From: CAYTSA01 sp964440345
GTDB taxonomy: Bacteria; Desulfobacterota; Desulfovibrionia; Desulfovibrionales; Desulfovibrionaceae
Length of the DNA stretch: 40,040 nucleotides
NCBI GenBank assembly: GCA_964440345.1
Contig: CAYTSA010000025.1
Location: 1 to 40,040 of the forward strand
Direction of reading: 5' to 3'
Positions 24,571 through 32,728 of the stretch are shown here, one piece after another (within the stretch, counting starts at the first letter, position 1; the number at the start of each line of letters is the position of its first letter). Both the position numbers and the translations under genes were made by a program. Under the pieces are notes generated by a model. That model was given only the letters and a program-made list of their open reading frames with translations. It was not told the DNA's origin and searched no databases.

Positions 24571-24599
24571 GCATTAGCTGATTTCTGAACAACTGTCAA
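24571..24599 (-). promoter_or_regulatory. Possible promoter of the ATP synthase operon
   Basis: On the minus strand a perfect -35 box TTGACA (24594-24599) is followed after 17 bp by TAATGC (24571-24576), a poor -10. It lies in the 114-bp gap between the bactofilin gene and atpF', about 50 bp before the ATG. The -35 is convincing, the -10 is weak, so this is tentative; read-through from the rodA-bactofilin genes is possible. Confidence 0.38.
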
Positions 24600-24636
24600 A
24601 ACCTTTTTCCCGCCAGGGATTTGAGCTTTCAAGCCG

Positions 24637-25131
24637 TCATGCCTTCTCTGTCTGGCCGTCAGAAGACTCAAAAGCCCCAAGGGTTAAGGTCTTGTCGGAC
24701 TCAACCTCAGGCTCTTTTACGGGCTTGCGTTCAGGCTTGCGGGAAAAAAAAGACGAAGACGACTGACTTTTCCCAGAGCCCTCTGTCTTCTTGGGCTCAG
24801 ACGACGCGGACTGCATGGTCACCTGGCCCTCAACCTTGGCCCCTTCCTCTATCACCAGCACAGGCGTGGACAAGCTGCCTACCAAATTTGCCGTCTTGTG
24901 CAGCACCACCTTTTGCTCAGCGAAAATACGGCCGTCAATGTTGCCAGACAAAATGAGCTGGCCCACCTGAACATCGCCGTCCACCCTTGCATCCTTGCCC
25001 ACAATAAGCGTCCCCTCGGACTTTATCTCGCCGGTAAACATGCCGTCTATGCGCACAGAACCTTGAAAATTCAAGTTCCCTTCGTACGTCGTGCCTGCGC
25101 CAAGAAATGCATTGATCTCGTCTTTGGCCAT
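24637..25131 (-). CDS. Bactofilin cytoskeletal protein
   Basis: The 164-residue protein has a central bactofilin domain (about residues 12-105) built of short right-handed beta-helix repeats (GNLNFQGSVRIDG, SEGTLIVGKDARVDGDV, GNIDGRIFAEQKVVLHKTANLVG), flanked by a short N-terminal tail and a long polar C-terminal tail rich in Ser, Lys and Glu. Bactofilins polymerise without nucleotide and often guide cell-wall enzymes or shape. It lies 50 bp after rodA and ahead of the atp operon, so it belongs physically to the cell-shape group. Confidence 0.92.
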   Translation of the reverse strand: MAKDEINAFLGAGTTYEGNLNFQGSVRIDGMFTGEIKSEGTLIVGKDARVDGDVQVGQLILSGNIDGRIFAEQKVVLHKTANLVGSLSTPVLVIEEGAKVEGQVTMQSASSEPKKTEGSGKSQSSSSFFSRKPERKPVKEPEVESDKTLTLGAFESSDGQTEKA

Positions 25132-25181
25132 CTAGCCTGCTCCTTACGCGTCTGCTTGTCGTCCCGTCTGCACGCGTGCAG

Positions 25182-26297
25182 TCATGTCTGCTTGAACACA
25201 AACCGCCGCATGGAAACGTTCAGCACCAGTCCTACAAGAAAAAAATTCACAACTGTGGCGCTGCCTCCGTAGCTGATAAACGGCAGGGGAATGCCCACCA
25301 CCGGCATAAGCCCCAGCACCATGCCAATATTGATCACTATCTGCCAAAAAAAATAAAAAAATACGCCGACCGCTAAAAAACTGCCAAACCGGTCTTTGGC
25401 CTCACGTGCGGTTCCCAGAATATGCAGCAAAAAAAAGCAACATATCGAAAGCAGCAACAAACCTCCCACAAAGCCCCACTCCTCGCCGAAGACGGCAAAG
25501 GCAAAATCAGTGTGCTTTTCCGGCAAAAAACGCAGCTGGCTCTGGGTCCCTGCCAAAAACCCTTTGCCCCACAGCCGGCCAGAGCCTATGGCTATTTGCG
25601 ACTGTATTATATGATAGCCTGCGCCAAGCGGATCCCGGCCAGGATGCAAAAAGGTCAGAATCCTCTGCTTCTGATAGCCATGCAAAAAAAACCACCCGAT
25701 GAACGGCAACGCCGGCAGCAACACTGCCGCGCTTTTCAGCACGCGCGGGGTTAAACCTCTGTACAAGATAACGCCGCCCAATAGCAAGAGGAGGTTCAAG
25801 CCAGAGCCGAGGTCCGGCTGCAAGATGATCAACGCCGCCGGCGCCAAGCCTAACAGCAGCACCCCGCTTAACTCCAGCCAATCCAGCTTTCCTTTAGTCT
25901 TGGCCAACACCCGCGCGCCAATAATCAAAATGCTGATCTTGGCCACCTCGCTGGGCTGCAAGTGAAAAAAACCCAAGTCCAGCCAGCGCCGGGCGCCGTA
26001 TATCGTCTTGCCCCACAGCGGCACCGCAAGCAAAAGCAACAGCGTAATAATGAAGATGGGCCAGGCAAAGGTATTCAGACGGCGGTAATCCACCACCATG
26101 GCCGCCAACATGCCTCCAAGGCCTATCACCCCCCAGTACATTTGTTTTATGTAGTATGGGTTGACAGCCAGACCCTCTTCCAGGCGAAACCCGCTGGCAG
26201 AATACAAATTCAAGACCCCCAGCCCGAACAGCACCAGCGTAAACGCCAGCAGGGGCCAGTTCATATATGTCACCAACCGGCGATCAATGGCGTGCAT
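25182..26297 (-). CDS. rodA: RodA peptidoglycan glycosyltransferase (SEDS family)
   Basis: The 371-residue protein has about ten membrane helices and SEDS-family signatures: NWPLLAFTLVLFGLGVLNLYS at the start, GARRWLDLGFFHLQPSEVAK, and the C-terminal GLMPVVGIPLPFISYGGSA. RodA polymerises lipid II glycan strands during side-wall elongation with PBP2. The ATG shares one base with the upstream mrdA stop (TGATG), so RodA and PBP2 are co-translated, matching their joint function. The order mreB-mreC-mreD-mrdA-rodA is conserved. Confidence 0.96.
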   Translation of the reverse strand: MHAIDRRLVTYMNWPLLAFTLVLFGLGVLNLYSASGFRLEEGLAVNPYYIKQMYWGVIGLGGMLAAMVVDYRRLNTFAWPIFIITLLLLLAVPLWGKTIYGARRWLDLGFFHLQPSEVAKISILIIGARVLAKTKGKLDWLELSGVLLLGLAPAALIILQPDLGSGLNLLLLLGGVILYRGLTPRVLKSAAVLLPALPFIGWFFLHGYQKQRILTFLHPGRDPLGAGYHIIQSQIAIGSGRLWGKGFLAGTQSQLRFLPEKHTDFAFAVFGEEWGFVGGLLLLSICCFFLLHILGTAREAKDRFGSFLAVGVFFYFFWQIVINIGMVLGLMPVVGIPLPFISYGGSATVVNFFLVGLVLNVSMRRFVFKQT

Positions 26298-28111
26298 CAG
26301 CCAGCTTCTCCTTGCTGCGGCGAGGCGGTTCCTGGCTCGCCGAAAAGATACTCATATATAGCAGCGACCACAGGCCCAGCCCCAGAGCCGCCGTGGCCTC
26401 CGTGCTCCACCATGACCACCACCACGTAACTGCGGCCGTTCTTCTGGCCAAAAGACGCCATCCAAGCGTGATCACGGGTTCCATAGGGCATGTCTTCCAC
26501 CTTGTCCCGTTCCTCGCCGACAATTTTCACCACCTGGGCAGTGCCGGTCTTGCCGCCAATGACCGCGTCTTGGCGCTGTAGCCTGCGCGCCGTGCCCCGA
26601 GGCGACTCCACTGTTTCTATCATATACTTGATAATGAGTTCGCGGTTTACGTCAGAAAGCGGCAATCGGCCAAGCTCCACAGGCTGTGCCTCTGAAAGCA
26701 GATTGGGTTTTAGTATGGCGCCCCCATTGACAAGCGCGCTGATGTACCTCGCCACCTGCAGGGGCTGCACCAGCGTAAAGCCTTGACCGATGGCCATGTT
26801 AAGGTTGTCGCCGCCCTGCCAGGCCTCGCCCCTGTTTTTGCGTTTCCACTGTCTAGTGGGCACGAGTCCGGATTTCTCGTGCGGTAAGTCAACTCCCGTG
26901 GGCTTGCCAAAGCCACAAGCCATGGCAAATTGGCTCATGCGGTCTACCCCCAATCTTTCGCCCAACTGGTAGTAATAGACGTCGCAAGACTCCACCAAAG
27001 ATTTTGCCAAATCCGTGTGGCCATGGCCCTGCTCTTTCCAGCATCTGAACACAGACCGCCCAAGCCGGTATTGTCCTGGGCAGTACACTGTATCTGAAGG
27101 TTTGATAAAATTCTCGTGCAATCCGCAGCCAGCCATGAGCAGCTTCCAAACTGACCCAGGAGGATAGACGGACTGGATGACGCGGTTCTGCAAAGGGTGG
27201 CGCGGATTGTCCCGCAGGGCTGTCCATTCTGTGTGGGACAGGCCGTCCACAAACGCGTTGTTGTCGTAGCTGGGCTGCGTGACCAGGGCCAGAAGCTGGC
27301 CGGAAAACGGCTCCATGACCACCACGGCGCCGGCCTTGCCCATGAGCTCGTCATAGGCGAATTGCTGCAACCCCAGATCAATGGAAAGGTCAATGGTCTC
27401 GCCGGACACCGGGGGTCGCAGCACCTGCTGCCCCAGGTCCCGGCCGGTGGCGTCCACCTCCAGTTGCCGCAAGCCTTTGCGGCCCCGCAGCCTCTTCTCC
27501 AGCACCAGCTCCAGCCCTTGCTTGCCTATGGAGTCGCCCAGGGCCAAGCCCGGATCCTTTTCCAGCTCTTGTTCATTGGCTTCTGCAACATAGCCCAAAA
27601 TATGAGCCAGATATGGCCCCTGCGGGTAAAAGCGCCGCGGCCGGACAACGATTTCCAGCCCCGGCCAGAGCATGGCGTTGGCCTCTATGCGGGCAACCTG
27701 GTCAAAGGGGATGTCTGTGGCCAGCACCATGGGTTCAAAGGCCTTGACCCTTCTCTTCCCGTGTTCATATTTCTTGTCCAGCGCACCTCTTTCCATCCCT
27801 GTCAACTGGCATATCTGATCCAGGGTCTTGTCAAAGTCCTGGACATCCTCCCGGACCAGAGCCAGCGCATACGAGGGCCGGTCTATGGCCAGCAGGCGGC
27901 CGTGGCGGTCTTTGAGCTGCCCGCGGGGCGCGTACATGTTTTCCTGGCGCAGCTGGTTGTCCCGGGCCAGCTCTGCGAATTGCTCGCCCTTGTGCACCTG
28001 CAGGTACCACAAACGCAGGGCAAAAACGCAAAACATGGCCAGCACAAGCCCATGCAGCAAAACAAGACCTCCCCGTATGGGGGCTGGATCAGTGTCATGC
28101 CCTAGCGACAT
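26297..28111 (-). CDS. mrdA: Penicillin-binding protein 2 (elongasome transpeptidase)
   Basis: The 604-residue protein has one N-terminal membrane helix (about residues 15-38), a pedestal/dimerisation domain (about 55-230) and a transpeptidase domain (about 260-590). The active-site motifs are present: SxxK as PPGSVWKLL, SxN as VESCDVYYYQLG, and KTG as GGKTGTAQ. It cross-links peptidoglycan with RodA during lateral growth. It overlaps the end of mreD by 17 bp and rodA by 1 bp. The C-terminus ends in a short tail (EPGTASPQQGEAG). No unusual residue is seen. Confidence 0.96.
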   Translation of the reverse strand: MSLGHDTDPAPIRGGLVLLHGLVLAMFCVFALRLWYLQVHKGEQFAELARDNQLRQENMYAPRGQLKDRHGRLLAIDRPSYALALVREDVQDFDKTLDQICQLTGMERGALDKKYEHGKRRVKAFEPMVLATDIPFDQVARIEANAMLWPGLEIVVRPRRFYPQGPYLAHILGYVAEANEQELEKDPGLALGDSIGKQGLELVLEKRLRGRKGLRQLEVDATGRDLGQQVLRPPVSGETIDLSIDLGLQQFAYDELMGKAGAVVVMEPFSGQLLALVTQPSYDNNAFVDGLSHTEWTALRDNPRHPLQNRVIQSVYPPGSVWKLLMAGCGLHENFIKPSDTVYCPGQYRLGRSVFRCWKEQGHGHTDLAKSLVESCDVYYYQLGERLGVDRMSQFAMACGFGKPTGVDLPHEKSGLVPTRQWKRKNRGEAWQGGDNLNMAIGQGFTLVQPLQVARYISALVNGGAILKPNLLSEAQPVELGRLPLSDVNRELIIKYMIETVESPRGTARRLQRQDAVIGGKTGTAQVVKIVGEERDKVEDMPYGTRDHAWMASFGQKNGRSYVVVVMVEHGGHGGSGAGPVVAAIYEYLFGEPGTASPQQGEAG

Positions 28112-28565
28112 CGTTCTGCGCCCTTTTGGGTCTCAAAGCATAAGTGAAGCCCCAAGCAGGGGCGAACAACAGCGCCTGGAGAAACCCCTCCCGGAGCAAC
28201 ACGGCAATATCCACCTCGTAGTTCTGCAGCGAGGCAAGCGTGGAGGACAAGACCACATGCATTATGCCCAGACACAAACCAAGCAAGAGAATGAACAACA
28301 AGTTTCTCGCCTCGAACAACCAGCGGCCAAGAATGTACAAGCCAACCACAAAAACGTACCACACCAGGCTGTAGCCGAAAGCCAGGCTGCCGGCTCCCTC
28401 CTGGATAATGATGCAGGCCAGCATAAGCCAGGCAGTCTGCTGCAAGCGCTCTTCCTGCATGCTGATCACCAGCCCGGCCGCAAGAATGTCTACACCGGGA
28501 AAAACAGACTGCGCCCAGACGCCTGCACACAAAAAAACCGTCCACCAAATGATATTCGGCATCAT
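28095..28565 (-). CDS. mreD: Rod shape-determining protein MreD
   Basis: The 156-residue protein is very hydrophobic, with five or six predicted membrane helices and only short loops, as MreD has. Sequence conservation in this family is low, so the call leans on its place between mreC and mrdA. The ATG overlaps the mreC stop (ATGA), with a second ATG following at once. MreD is a membrane part of the elongasome that links MreC to RodA-PBP2. Confidence 0.88.
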   Translation of the reverse strand: MMPNIIWWTVFLCAGVWAQSVFPGVDILAAGLVISMQEERLQQTAWLMLACIIIQEGAGSLAFGYSLVWYVFVVGLYILGRWLFEARNLLFILLLGLCLGIMHVVLSSTLASLQNYEVDIAVLLREGFLQALLFAPAWGFTYALRPKRAQNDVARA

Positions 28566-29443
28566 GATCCGGACGCCGCCTCAGGCAGTGCAGCAGGCGC
28601 CGCTTCGTGTTGTTGCTCCGGCTCCGGCTCCCGGGTCAGCAACAGCGCTTCTTCAATGTGCCGCAATTCCACCAGAGGCGCAGCCCATACCCGCTGGAAC
28701 AAGGAGATGTCCGAACGTTCTGCACGGACGACCCTGGCTACGGGCAAGCCTTTGGGAAAAATGCCGGCCAGACCTGAGGTGACGAGCAACTCGCCCTCCT
28801 CCAAGGCTGCGTTTCGGTCCACATAGCGGGCCTCCAGCTCATTCCCAGGGCCGCGGCCAGCCAAGATGGCGGAGGACCTGTACTTCTGGCCGACGACAGC
28901 GACAGACGAGTTCGGGTCTGTTATCAACAGAACAGTGGAAAAATTTGCGCCAGCCCGCAAAATACGTCCCACCACGCCCCGGCTTGTGACCAGGGGAGTG
29001 TTGCGGCCCACGTTCTGCATAGCGCCTTTGTCCACGATGATTGTCTCCAAAGCAGCGTTGGGCCCCAGCCTGTGGGTAATGATGCGCGCCCCAGAGACCT
29101 CCCAATGCGGGGGCGGGACAAAGCGTAAAAGCTTACGCAAACGCTCCACCTCCCTAGCCTGTTCGCGGTAGCGGGACAGGTCCAGGGCCATGACGGAGAG
29201 CCTGCGGCTAAGCTCCTCGTTTTCCCGGCGCACGCCCACAAGGTAGACGTAGCGACTCAGAAAGTTCCGTGCTTCTGCGTGCGCCCACTTACCCGGCACA
29301 AGGGTCCAGCCCACAAATTCAAGACCGGTGTTGGCGACAAAAGAGTCCAGAACCCCAGTACGCAGGTTCCAAGTGTACAAGCTGAGGTAGAGAAAAAGTC
29401 CCAGGAGCAGAAAAAAGATGATTCGTTTCGGCGCTGGCTTAAT
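28562..29443 (-). CDS. mreC: Rod shape-determining protein MreC, probable ATT start codon
   Basis: MreC is a periplasmic scaffold of the elongasome. The protein of 293 residues has a basic N-terminus (KPAPKR), one membrane helix (about residues 8-25), a coiled coil (about 70-115) and the MreC beta domain (about 120-270) with NVGRNTPLVTSRGVVGRI and LLITDPNSSVAVV. No ATG, GTG or TTG exists in frame ahead of the helix: an in-frame TAG stands immediately before ATT at 29441-29443. AAGGAGG lies nine bases upstream of this ATT, and the ATT shares its last T with the mreB stop (ATTAA). The first usual start, TTG at 29380, would delete most of the anchor. Hence ATT is the likely start. Confidence 0.85.
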   Translation of the reverse strand: MKPAPKRIIFFLLLGLFLYLSLYTWNLRTGVLDSFVANTGLEFVGWTLVPGKWAHAEARNFLSRYVYLVGVRRENEELSRRLSVMALDLSRYREQAREVERLRKLLRFVPPPHWEVSGARIITHRLGPNAALETIIVDKGAMQNVGRNTPLVTSRGVVGRILRAGANFSTVLLITDPNSSVAVVGQKYRSSAILAGRGPGNELEARYVDRNAALEEGELLVTSGLAGIFPKGLPVARVVRAERSDISLFQRVWAAPLVELRHIEEALLLTREPEPEQQHEAAPAALPEAASGS

Positions 29444-30479
29444 CTATTGTTACCTCCTTGAGTATGTCCAGGTTGTCCAGCGCCTTGCCGGAACCGATGA
29501 CCACAGTAGAGAGGGGATCGTCAACCACGGTGATGGGCAGCTGGGTTTCATTCTGGAGCAGCTTGTCCAGGCCCTTAAGCAGGGCGCCCCCGCCAGTGAT
29601 AACGATGCCGCGGTCCACAATGTCTGCAGCCAGTTCCGGCGGCGTCTGCTCCAAGGCGATGCGCACTGCCTGGACAATGGAGTCCACCTGCTCGGCAATG
29701 GCCTTGCGGACCTCTTCAGAGGTAATTTCCAGGTTCTTCGGTATGCCGGTCACCAGATCGCGGCCCTTAACCTCCATGGATTCTTCAGAGGCGCCGGCGA
29801 ACGCTGAGCCAATGCGTATCTTTATCTCCTCAGCTGAGGATTCGCCGATGAGCATATTGTACTTGCGCTTAACGTGGGTCATGATGGCTTCGTCCATTTT
29901 GTCGCCGCCCACGCGGACAGACTTGGAATACACGACCCCAGACAAGGAGATGACCGCCACTTCCGTGGTGCCGCCGCCTATGTCCACGACCATGTTGGAA
30001 GTAGGCTCCTGAATGGGCAGGCCGGCGCCAATGGCTGCAGCCATGGGCTCTTCGATAAGATAGACCTCCCGGGCGCCTGCGGACTGGGCAGACTCCTTGA
30101 CTGCGCGTTTCTCCACCTGGGTGATGCCGGTTGGCACGCAGATGATGATTCGCGGGCGGACCAGCCTGCGAGAGTTGTGCACCTTGGTGATGAAATGGCG
30201 CAGCATGGCCTCGGTAATCTCGAAGTCGGCGATGACGCCGTCTTTCATTGGCCGTATGGCCACGATGTTGCCCGGGGTCCGGCCCAGCATGCGCTTGGCC
30301 TCGTTGCCCACAGCCAGCACCTTCTGCGCTCCGCGGTTGTCCTGCTTCACGGCCACCACTGAAGGCTCCCGAAGCACGATGCCCTGCCCCTTCACGTACA
30401 CGCAGGTGTTGGCAGTGCCCAGGTCAATGGCCAAATCGTTGGAAAAAAGACCCAGTGCGAAATCCAAAATTTTGGACAT
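29439..30479 (-). CDS. mreB: Rod shape-determining protein MreB (actin homologue)
   Basis: The 346-residue protein shows the MreB/actin ATPase motifs: IDLGTANTCVYVKG at the first phosphate loop, MVVDIGGGTTEVAVISL at the second, and GIVITGGGALLKGLD at the adenosine site. An N-terminal hydrophobic/amphipathic stretch (ILDFALGLF) would bind the membrane. MreB filaments guide lateral wall synthesis. GAGGAG lies before the ATG, and this is the first gene of the mreBCD-mrdA-rodA-bactofilin series. It is divergent from the radical SAM gene; a TTGACA at 30610-30615 on the minus strand lacks a matching -10. Confidence 0.97.
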   Translation of the reverse strand: MSKILDFALGLFSNDLAIDLGTANTCVYVKGQGIVLREPSVVAVKQDNRGAQKVLAVGNEAKRMLGRTPGNIVAIRPMKDGVIADFEITEAMLRHFITKVHNSRRLVRPRIIICVPTGITQVEKRAVKESAQSAGAREVYLIEEPMAAAIGAGLPIQEPTSNMVVDIGGGTTEVAVISLSGVVYSKSVRVGGDKMDEAIMTHVKRKYNMLIGESSAEEIKIRIGSAFAGASEESMEVKGRDLVTGIPKNLEITSEEVRKAIAEQVDSIVQAVRIALEQTPPELAADIVDRGIVITGGGALLKGLDKLLQNETQLPITVVDDPLSTVVIGSGKALDNLDILKEVTID

Positions 30480-30623
30480 GTCTCCTCTCTGTGCAAAAAA
30501 GTCGCGCCCTGGCTTGCATTTCAGCGCGTTTCAGGCGATTGTCGGCGTGCAGCCGTTGCGCGGCCGCGCCAGAGTTCACCCCAGGGTTGTTCTTCAAATC
30601 AGCCGCTATTGTCAACATGTAAA

Positions 30624-31535
30624 ATGAAGAGACACTACGCCCTCTCCGACTATCTGCGCCAACGCTTTGGCCAAAGGGTGCAAAAAATTCCCCTGGACGC
30701 CGGCTTTGACTGCCCCAACCGGGACGGCGCAATCTCCCGCCGCGGCTGCGTCTTCTGCAACCCCCGCGGCTCCGGCTCCGGCCTGTTGCGCCAAGGCTAT
30801 TCCCTGGCCCAGCAATGGGAGCATTGGCGGGAGCGGTTGGAGCGCCGCTACAAGGCTAGATTTTTTCTAGCATACTTGCAGTCGTTTTCCAATACCCATG
30901 GTCCTGCTTCCAAGCTAAAAAGCACCCTCGAACAGCTGCAGCCCCTGCCGAACCTGGCTGGACTGTGCATCGGCACCCGGCCGGACTGTCTGGACCAGGA
31001 AAAAATCGGCTTGCTGGCCGGCTTTCAGTGCAGCGAAAAATGGCTTGAACTCGGGCTGCAGTCCGCCAATGACGCTACCCTGGAGCGAATCAACCGGGGC
31101 CACTCGGCGGAAGATTTCACACGGGCTGTGCACATGGCTTCTGACGCCGGCCTCAAGATATGCGCCCACGTGGTGGCCGGGCTGCCAGGCGAAGAAAGCG
31201 AGGACTTTCTGAACACCATCCGTTTTTGCAACAACCAGCCCATTCATGGGATAAAGTTTCACAATCTCTACGTCTGCGCCGACAGCGGCATGGCTCGGCT
31301 GTGGCAAAGGGGCGAATACGTCCCCCTGACCATGGATGCGTACGCTCATCTGTGCTGCGAAGCCCTGGCCCTGTTGCGTCCGGACGTCGTAGTCCACCGG
31401 CTGACAGGCGACCCAGCCCCGGGCGAGCTGCTGGCGCCGGATTGGGCCGCCAACAAACAAGCGCTGCTCTCCTGCATACATAGAATCATGGAAGAGAAAG
31501 ACATTCTCCAGGGTTGCGCGTATAGCAACATGTGA
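30624..31535 (+). CDS. Radical SAM protein, YhcC/TIGR01212 family
   Basis: The 303-residue protein has the family's cluster motif CPNRDGAISRRGCVFC, whose spacing differs from the usual CxxxCxxC, together with NPRGSGSG, IGTRPDCL, LELGLQSAND and the HVVAGLPGE segment of radical SAM barrels. YhcC-type proteins are widespread; the reaction is not established, so no function beyond a [4Fe-4S]/SAM radical enzyme is given. I chose ATG 30624; a TTG at 30609 would add five residues. No clear ribosome site is visible. It is 144 bp from the divergent mreB and 78 bp before the alkyltransferase gene. Confidence 0.88.
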   Translation: MKRHYALSDYLRQRFGQRVQKIPLDAGFDCPNRDGAISRRGCVFCNPRGSGSGLLRQGYSLAQQWEHWRERLERRYKARFFLAYLQSFSNTHGPASKLKSTLEQLQPLPNLAGLCIGTRPDCLDQEKIGLLAGFQCSEKWLELGLQSANDATLERINRGHSAEDFTRAVHMASDAGLKICAHVVAGLPGEESEDFLNTIRFCNNQPIHGIKFHNLYVCADSGMARLWQRGEYVPLTMDAYAHLCCEALALLRPDVVVHRLTGDPAPGELLAPDWAANKQALLSCIHRIMEEKDILQGCAYSNM

Positions 31536-31613
31536 ATAGTATGACATGCACGCGCCGGCGCAGCTGCATATGCGCCGTCGTCTCATGCACGCACACAGTG
31601 GGAGGAGTTGCCC

Positions 31614-32114
31614 ATGTTTGACGACAAACCCATGTCTGACAATCTGGTGGAAACCATTATTGCCGGAGAGTTGGCTTTAACTTTGCGTTGGGGCCATTCC
31701 GGACTTGAAGGCGTTGACCTGGACTGGGCTGCTGGCAAAGAGCAGACCCAGCCTCTGACTCCCAGGGGCCGTCAGTTTAAAACTGCGCTCAACCAATACG
31801 TCCAGGGCCAGGAGCCTAAATGGCCTGAAGTTCATTACGAATTCGACGAACTGACCCCCTTTGCCCGGGACGTGTTGCGCACTTTGCGGGACAACGTGGG
31901 CTATGGCCGCACTGTCTCCTATGGCGAACTGGCCGGCATGGTGGGTCAGCCTAACGCCGCACGGGCCGTAGGCCAGATAATGGCTCGCAACCCCTGGCCC
32001 CTGGTGGTGCCCTGTCACCGGGTGCTGGGCCGCTCCGGCAAACTGACCGGCTTCAGCGGCGCAGGCCTGGAGATGAAAAAATACCTGCTCAAACTGGAGA
32101 GCGGCGCAGCATAA
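31614..32114 (+). CDS. ogt: Methylated-DNA-[protein]-cysteine S-methyltransferase (Ogt/AGT)
   Basis: The 166-residue protein repairs O6-alkylguanine by moving the alkyl group to its own cysteine. It has a degenerate N-terminal domain and the catalytic C-terminal domain with TVSYGELAGMVGQPNAARAVGQ (recognition helix), MARNPWPLVVPCHRVL (the acceptor Cys in PCHRV) and LTGFSGAGLEMKKYLL. The Zn-binding residues of Ada-type proteins are absent. GGGAGGAG lies six bases before the ATG 31614; an in-frame TTG at 31608 is too close to this site. Ogt rather than Ada because there is no regulatory domain. Confidence 0.93.
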   Translation: MFDDKPMSDNLVETIIAGELALTLRWGHSGLEGVDLDWAAGKEQTQPLTPRGRQFKTALNQYVQGQEPKWPEVHYEFDELTPFARDVLRTLRDNVGYGRTVSYGELAGMVGQPNAARAVGQIMARNPWPLVVPCHRVLGRSGKLTGFSGAGLEMKKYLLKLESGAA

Positions 32115-32127
32115 TCCAGCAACAAAT

Positions 32128-32164
32128 GCGGGGCCATCCATTAAAAGCGTCTGGACGACCCCGC
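32128..32164. terminator. Possible bidirectional hairpin between ogt and the exported rhodanese gene
   Basis: GCGGGG (32128-32133) pairs with CCCCGC (32159-32164), with an inner TCCA/TGGA pairing. The hairpin sits between two converging genes. No good T-run follows on either strand, so efficient intrinsic termination is uncertain. Confidence 0.35.
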
Positions 32165-32177
32165 CTCAATATGGCGG

Positions 32178-32711
32178 CTACTTCACGCTTTCTACTTTGT
32201 AGCCCAAGCCCTTCCAGGCGAAAATGCCGCCAGGAAAACGGTAGACGTTTTCGTACCCCAGTTTCCTTGCCCACACTGCGCCGTTGTGGCTGCGCGTGCA
32301 TTTTACAAAGCCGCAGTAGACAACGATGGGCTTGCCCTTGTCCGGACCCAGGAGCTTTTCATAGTCAGCTTTTGTCTTGCCGGCTGTTTCCGCGTCGTCC
32401 CATGCGTCCATGTCTGGTATGGGGAAAAGAAACTGCCCTGCGCCAGGAACGTGTTCTTTTTTGTAGCTGTCTTCATAAGGCATGGTGTCCACGATGACCA
32501 TGTCCTTGCCGGAATCAATCCATTGCTTAAGCTCTTCCCCGGTCACCACGCCGTAACCGCCCTTTTGCACATCGCGGACCAGTTTCACAGCTTCTTTTTC
32601 CTTTTCCGCTTCATCTTCAAACTTGCCGCCGAAAAAAGCCTGAGACGGCGCCGCCATTGCCACTACCAGAACAAGCGTACAAACCGCTGCAGAATACTGC
32701 TTCAATTTCAC
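32178..32711 (-). CDS. Exported rhodanese-like protein with two-cysteine loop
   Basis: The 177-residue protein has a signal peptide (hydrophobic stretch TLVLVVAMAAPSQA, cut probably before FFGG), a charged linker, and a rhodanese domain (about residues 60-175) with VIVDTMPYEDSYKKEHVPGAGQF-type entry and the active loop VVYCGFVKCTRSHNG. The loop holds two cysteines, six positions apart (CGFVKC), unlike the single-cysteine loop of most rhodaneses. It should act in the periplasm. The start is GTG 32711: AGGAGG lies seven bases upstream, and it directly precedes the signal peptide; the longer frame from 32819 would overlap the upstream gene. It follows the MauE-like gene by 17 bp. Confidence 0.85.
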   Translation of the reverse strand: MKLKQYSAAVCTLVLVVAMAAPSQAFFGGKFEDEAEKEKEAVKLVRDVQKGGYGVVTGEELKQWIDSGKDMVIVDTMPYEDSYKKEHVPGAGQFLFPIPDMDAWDDAETAGKTKADYEKLLGPDKGKPIVVYCGFVKCTRSHNGAVWARKLGYENVYRFPGGIFAWKGLGYKVESVK

Positions 32712-32728
32712 GAAAATACCTCCTGTTA

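Noticed and set aside
30610..30615. TTGACA on the minus strand as an mreB promoter
   Set aside because: No acceptable -10 lies 16-18 bp downstream, so I did not call it.
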